64,000 nucleotides of DNA, from positions 62,001 through 126,000 of the forward strand of contig JAEUSP010000019.1 of NCBI GenBank assembly GCA_016788565.1, in the 5' to 3' direction. Position 1 is the stretch's first letter. Every line of letters begins with the position of its first letter. Below are positions 61,043-64,000 of the stretch, in pieces. The position numbers and the translations under genes are program-made. The DNA comes from Chlorobiota bacterium (GTDB taxonomy: Bacteria > Bacteroidota > Ignavibacteria > OLB7). Under the pieces are notes generated by a model. It was not told the DNA's origin and searched no databases. It saw only the letters and a list, made by a program, of their open reading frames with translations.

Positions 61043-62392
61043 ATGAACGCTATGCACGTAGTACCGGCATGCCTGGGGGCATTACTTTTCAGCGTCATCG
61101 TAATCGGTTGCGGCGCATCGCTGGCAACGCGCAACGTTAGCCTTAGCTACGACATGGCGGCCAACACCGTGCAAACTGCTTCAGCGGAAACCGCAAAGGC
61201 TGGCGACATGGTCTCGTTCGAGCTGAAGAACGTGAACCCGTTTTTGTACGAAGTGACCATAAACAACCAGACGATTTCCCGCAGTACGCCGCTGCGCCGT
61301 TTGGGGCGGTTTGCGCTGCCAACGCCAGCAATCACCGACACCGCACGGCAGGCCTCACCCGTGACGGCGGACCTTGCGGGGTCCACCAACCGGCTGCCAA
61401 TCAATCGCTTCCGCACCAACCACACGCTGTTCCGCAACCGGTTCACCACTTTTCTTGCGTTCCTCAGTTTCGATGATTATCTGCTTTCCCTGCTTCGCCA
61501 GCCCTTCCCGCAGGAGGATTTACTGAAGCGGAGCATCGCCACACGGCTGAACGATCTGGTAGGAACTGGCCCATTTTATACCCGCGCCGATTTTGTCCGA
61601 AAAGGGGATGAGTTGTTCGAGGCGATGACCAAAGCATTCAACGACTTGATGAGTGAGTATCAGTTCCTGGATACCCTTGCAAAACGGGAGCTGCGCCAGC
61701 CAATGCTTGATGCCCGCTCCACCTACCAACTCATGTCAGCCGACAAAGGGGAATGGAGCCGCCATCTGGAAGCCACGGCTGATTTCTACGAGCTTATTCA
61801 GAACACACCGTTCACCTTTGCGTCGTTCAAAACTCAGGTTGCGGTGGGGGATCAGGAGATGGAGTTCAGGGTGGAAGGAAAACGGAAGGAGGAATCAGAC
61901 CAGATACCGAACGGGGTTGCCCAACCGTTCACGCTTCAGTATCAGCTGGCAGTGCAGGGGGGTGGTTTTCGGCTGGGCGTTGGTGCGGGATTGTTTGCCA
62001 GCAGTTTGGCCAACAACAGCTACGGTTTCCGGGATTCTTTGGGATACCGGTTTATTGTTCAGAATCAACGTGATGTTATCAACTACGGCCCCGGCGCGGT
62101 GATGCACTTCCACCACACAACATTCCCAGTTGGCGGAAACATTGGCTTGATGCTGAACAACGCCTCACGAATCCAATACCTTGCCGGGGCCAGCCTGATG
62201 GTTGGCGACCGTGGCCAAGTTGGCTTCAACGGCGGACTGACGTTCGGGACCGTCGCACGCCTTGCCGCCCCCTACGTGGTGGATAAACGGCTGGATGGAA
62301 ACGATGCAAAACTCACCGCAGTCCCCACGATTGACCGCTTGGAGCTTGGCTGGTACGGCGGCGTTAGCTACAACTTCAGCGCGGCCAAATAA
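61043..62392 (+). CDS. Lipoprotein with possible outer-membrane beta-barrel C-terminus
   Basis: A 449-residue protein with a lipoprotein signal (ALLFSVIVIGCGASL, lipobox VIGC). The N-terminal part (about residues 30-260) has beta strands then helices (FDDYLLSLLRQPFPQEDLLK). The C-terminal 170 residues show alternating strands ending with an aromatic: FTLQYQLAVQGGGFRLGVGA, VGGNIGLMLNNASRIQYLAG, LGWYGGVSYNFSAAK. This pattern is typical of outer-membrane barrels. No family is recognised. It starts 37 bp after the methyltransferase gene. Confidence 0.65.
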   Translation: MNAMHVVPACLGALLFSVIVIGCGASLATRNVSLSYDMAANTVQTASAETAKAGDMVSFELKNVNPFLYEVTINNQTISRSTPLRRLGRFALPTPAITDTARQASPVTADLAGSTNRLPINRFRTNHTLFRNRFTTFLAFLSFDDYLLSLLRQPFPQEDLLKRSIATRLNDLVGTGPFYTRADFVRKGDELFEAMTKAFNDLMSEYQFLDTLAKRELRQPMLDARSTYQLMSADKGEWSRHLEATADFYELIQNTPFTFASFKTQVAVGDQEMEFRVEGKRKEESDQIPNGVAQPFTLQYQLAVQGGGFRLGVGAGLFASSLANNSYGFRDSLGYRFIVQNQRDVINYGPGAVMHFHHTTFPVGGNIGLMLNNASRIQYLAGASLMVGDRGQVGFNGGLTFGTVARLAAPYVVDKRLDGNDAKLTAVPTIDRLELGWYGGVSYNFSAAK

Positions 62393-62526
62393 TCGCCGCG
62401 AATCTGGATACCCCCCGTTGCCCGTAGATATGGCCAGCACAGATTGTGCAAGCAGCATCCGCAAACCGGCTCTCTCTCGCTCTCTGCCGCTGGCTGCTGC
62501 CCAACGCAGAACACAATACCGACACC

Positions 62527-63231
62527 ATGATCCAGAACCTTGTTTTTCCGCTGATGGCCATGCTGCTTCTGGGATGTGCCCGCAGCAATGCCAGCAATGA
62601 AGCGTCCATCCAAACTATCCGAAACGTCACAACCACCATGAACGACCAGAAGAGCAATCCCACCACACCAGCCCAGCAAACCCTTGACACCGCTACGTTT
62701 GGCGCAGGGTGTTTCTGGTGTGTCGAGGCGGTGTTCCAGCAGCTTGATGGCGTTATCTCCGTCACCAGCGGCTACAGCGGTGGTGATGTTGCCAACCCAA
62801 CCTACAAGCAGGTCTGCGACGGAACCACTGGCCACGCCGAAGTTTGCCAGATTGCCTACGACCCACAACGCATCAGCTTTAAGGATTTGCTGGAAGTCTT
62901 CTGGTCCACCCACGACCCCACCACCTTGAACCGCCAGGGAAATGATGTGGGAACGCAGTACCGCTCGGCAATTTTCTATCACAGCGACCAGCAGAAGCAG
63001 GTAGCCCAGGAGTACAAAAAGAAGCTAGATGAATCAGGTGCGTTCAAGTCGCCAATCGTGACGGAGATCGCCCCGTTCAGCACCTTCTACGCTGCCGAGA
63101 ATTACCACCAAGATTACTACAACCTGAATGGCAGCCAACCATACTGCAACTTCGTGATCAAGCCGAAAGTGGAGAAGTTCAGGAAGGTGTTCGGGGAGAA
63201 GTTGAAGAAGGAAAACGCAACGGCAAAGTAG
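62527..63231 (+). CDS. msrA: Peptide methionine sulfoxide reductase MsrA, lipoprotein
   Basis: A 234-residue MsrA. It reduces methionine-S-sulfoxide in proteins. The catalytic block is TFGAGCFWCVEAVFQQLDGV, with the nucleophile in GCFWC. Other family marks are GYSGGDVANPTYKQVCDGTT, GHAEV, FWSTHDPTTLNRQGNDVGTQ, YRSAIFYH and AENYHQDYYN. The N-terminus (FPLMAMLLLGCARSN) has a lipobox, so the enzyme is tethered outside the cytoplasm, probably repairing oxidised envelope proteins. About 35 residues of linker separate the signal from the domain. No msrB is fused or adjacent. Confidence 0.95.
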   Translation: MIQNLVFPLMAMLLLGCARSNASNEASIQTIRNVTTTMNDQKSNPTTPAQQTLDTATFGAGCFWCVEAVFQQLDGVISVTSGYSGGDVANPTYKQVCDGTTGHAEVCQIAYDPQRISFKDLLEVFWSTHDPTTLNRQGNDVGTQYRSAIFYHSDQQKQVAQEYKKKLDESGAFKSPIVTEIAPFSTFYAAENYHQDYYNLNGSQPYCNFVIKPKVEKFRKVFGEKLKKENATAK

Positions 63232-63260
63232 CCACGTGCGCTGCAGAGTTGCCCCAGAGT

Positions 63261-63776
63261 TTACGTTCCCTCAGCATCGGTCAACCGTTCAACGAGTTCC
63301 CGATGCTGGGGGAATGTTTTTATCAGCTGGCCCCGCTCCCCTATCTCAAAATCTTTGAAATCAAAGCCGGGGGCCACGGTGCATCCCACCAGCGTGAAGC
63401 TATCGGCGTGGTTTACGGTTGCGCCAAACCAGCACCCAGCCGGAATCACCCCCTGCAATTGTTCACCGCTTGCCACAGCATCACCAAGCCGTATCGCCTC
63501 GTATTTTCCCGATGAAAGCAACAGATGCAGCGTGAGCGATGACCCTGCATAGAAATGCCAAATTTCATCGGAACAAAGCCGGTGCAGCCGCGAGGTTTGA
63601 TTGCCGCACAGCAAAAAATAGATGGCCGTTGAAGCCATCCGCTGGCCGTGGTATCGGCTAACTGTCGGGATCACGGTTTCGGCGGCGCGGTAGGTCTCGC
63701 GGAAATATCCCCCTTCGGGGTGTGGGGCTAATTGCAGGTGGGCAATCCAATCTTCGGCGGTGGTCATGGTGGTCAT
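63261..63776 (-). CDS. DUF985 cupin-domain protein
   Basis: A 171-residue DUF985 protein (ATG at 63776; 63767 is also possible). The family pattern is EDWIAHLQLAPHPEGGYFRE, TAIYFLLCGNQTSRLHRLCS, DEIWHFYAGSSLTLHLL and GVIPAGCWFGA, ending CTVAPGFDFKDFEIGERGQL. It forms a single cupin barrel, often described as a predicted sugar-epimerase-like fold, with unknown activity. It is convergent with msrA and divergent from the methylmalonyl-CoA mutase gene 64 bp away. Confidence 0.88.
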   Translation of the reverse strand: MTTMTTAEDWIAHLQLAPHPEGGYFRETYRAAETVIPTVSRYHGQRMASTAIYFLLCGNQTSRLHRLCSDEIWHFYAGSSLTLHLLLSSGKYEAIRLGDAVASGEQLQGVIPAGCWFGATVNHADSFTLVGCTVAPGFDFKDFEIGERGQLIKTFPQHRELVERLTDAEGT

Positions 63777-63840
63777 GGTGCGGTCGGTTGTCTCTGTTGC
63801 TAATTTTTTTTCCCAAACGATGTACTGCAACTAAGCAATC

Positions 63841-64000
63841 ATGCCACAAGAACGCAAGCCGCAATTCGCAACCGATTCAGGAATCGTCATTCCCCCCTAC
63901 CTTACTCACGCTGCCAGCACCGAGCCGCAGGAGACTCCGGGGGAGTATCCGTTCACTCGTGGGGTCTATCCCACGATGTACCGCTCGCGGCTCTGGACCA
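63841..64000 (+). CDS. Methylmalonyl-CoA mutase, N-terminal part (partial)
   Basis: The last 160 bases encode 53 residues starting at the ATG at 63841. The end, [20 protein letters not shown], is a hallmark of methylmalonyl-CoA mutase and its close relatives; the earlier [11 protein letters not shown] also fits. The enzyme uses adenosylcobalamin to interconvert methylmalonyl-CoA and succinyl-CoA. Because the short N-terminus lacks the long leader of single-chain bacterial enzymes, it may be the split-type large subunit. The window ends before the catalytic core or B12 domain. Confidence 0.88.
   Translation, partial: MPQERKPQFATDSGIVIPPYLTHAASTEPQETPGEYPFTRGVYPTMYRSRLWT

Overview
The window looks like chromosomal DNA of a bacterium from the Fibrobacterota-Chlorobiota-Bacteroidota group, most probably a Chlorobiota/Kapabacteria/Ignavibacteria-like lineage. 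Three things point there. Several secreted proteins end in type IX secretion (T9SS) type A sorting domains. Several genes are preceded by Bacteroidota-like promoter elements (TTTG or TTG, then about 18-19 bp, then TAnnTTnG). The central metabolism includes a fused 2-oxoglutarate dehydrogenase. Exact taxonomy cannot be settled from the sequence alone. Base composition is mostly GC-rich, with AT-richer patches at the left edge (mnmG region), around 18.1-20.9 kb, 39.2-40.5 kb and 60.2-61.0 kb.

Layout. 0-2.6 kb: the end of mnmE, mnmG flanked by two parS-like palindromes (which suggests proximity to the replication origin), and a small AraC-type regulator. 2.6-3.05 kb: a gene-free block with near-identical direct repeats, hairpins and a very strong terminator. 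3.05-6.7 kb: a compact plus-strand cluster of five VOC/glyoxalase-fold proteins, a ThiS/MoaD-like protein ending in Gly-Gly and a BNR beta-propeller. 6.7-7.3 kb: a DUF1579 protein. 7.3-17.8 kb, minus strand: an NAD(P)-binding oxidoreductase, a phosphatase-like metallophosphoesterase, purM, a sensor kinase, hisS, modB-modA without modC, a PTS IIA-type regulator and a pair of squalene-cyclase-like repeat proteins.

18-31.4 kb is mixed: a T9SS cargo protein, a lipoprotein, a DUF454 membrane protein, a PDZ protein with about 12 unusual GNDxY/SQG repeats, gcvT, a YbbR-like protein, an HTH-cupin regulator, a MoeB-rhodanese fusion, a Tat-exported metallophosphoesterase and a GWxTD-domain protein. 31.6-40.5 kb: an E2-E1 fused 2-oxoglutarate dehydrogenase, a secreted thioredoxin-like protein overlapping a ComB-like phosphatase gene, an M61 peptidase lipoprotein, purE, tRNA-Arg(CCG) and a membrane-anchored TPR protein.

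40.6-55.1 kb: five consecutive exported proteins (2287, 689, 430, 1003 and 271 aa), most with T9SS C-terminal domains, with strongly biased codon use that suggests high expression. One has a polymorphic-membrane-protein-like beta-helix; others have cohesin-like and dockerin-like segments. 55.2-64 kb: aspS and hflX (minus strand), an AraC regulator, a small membrane protein, an AT-rich methyltransferase, a lipoprotein/beta-barrel candidate, a lipoprotein MsrA, a DUF985 cupin and the start of methylmalonyl-CoA mutase.

The most unusual parts are the VOC/ThiS-like/propeller cluster, the GND-SQG repeat protein, the exported-protein cassette with cohesin/dockerin-like parts, and the structured block at 2.6-2.9 kb. 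No CRISPR array, intact insertion sequence or prophage was seen.
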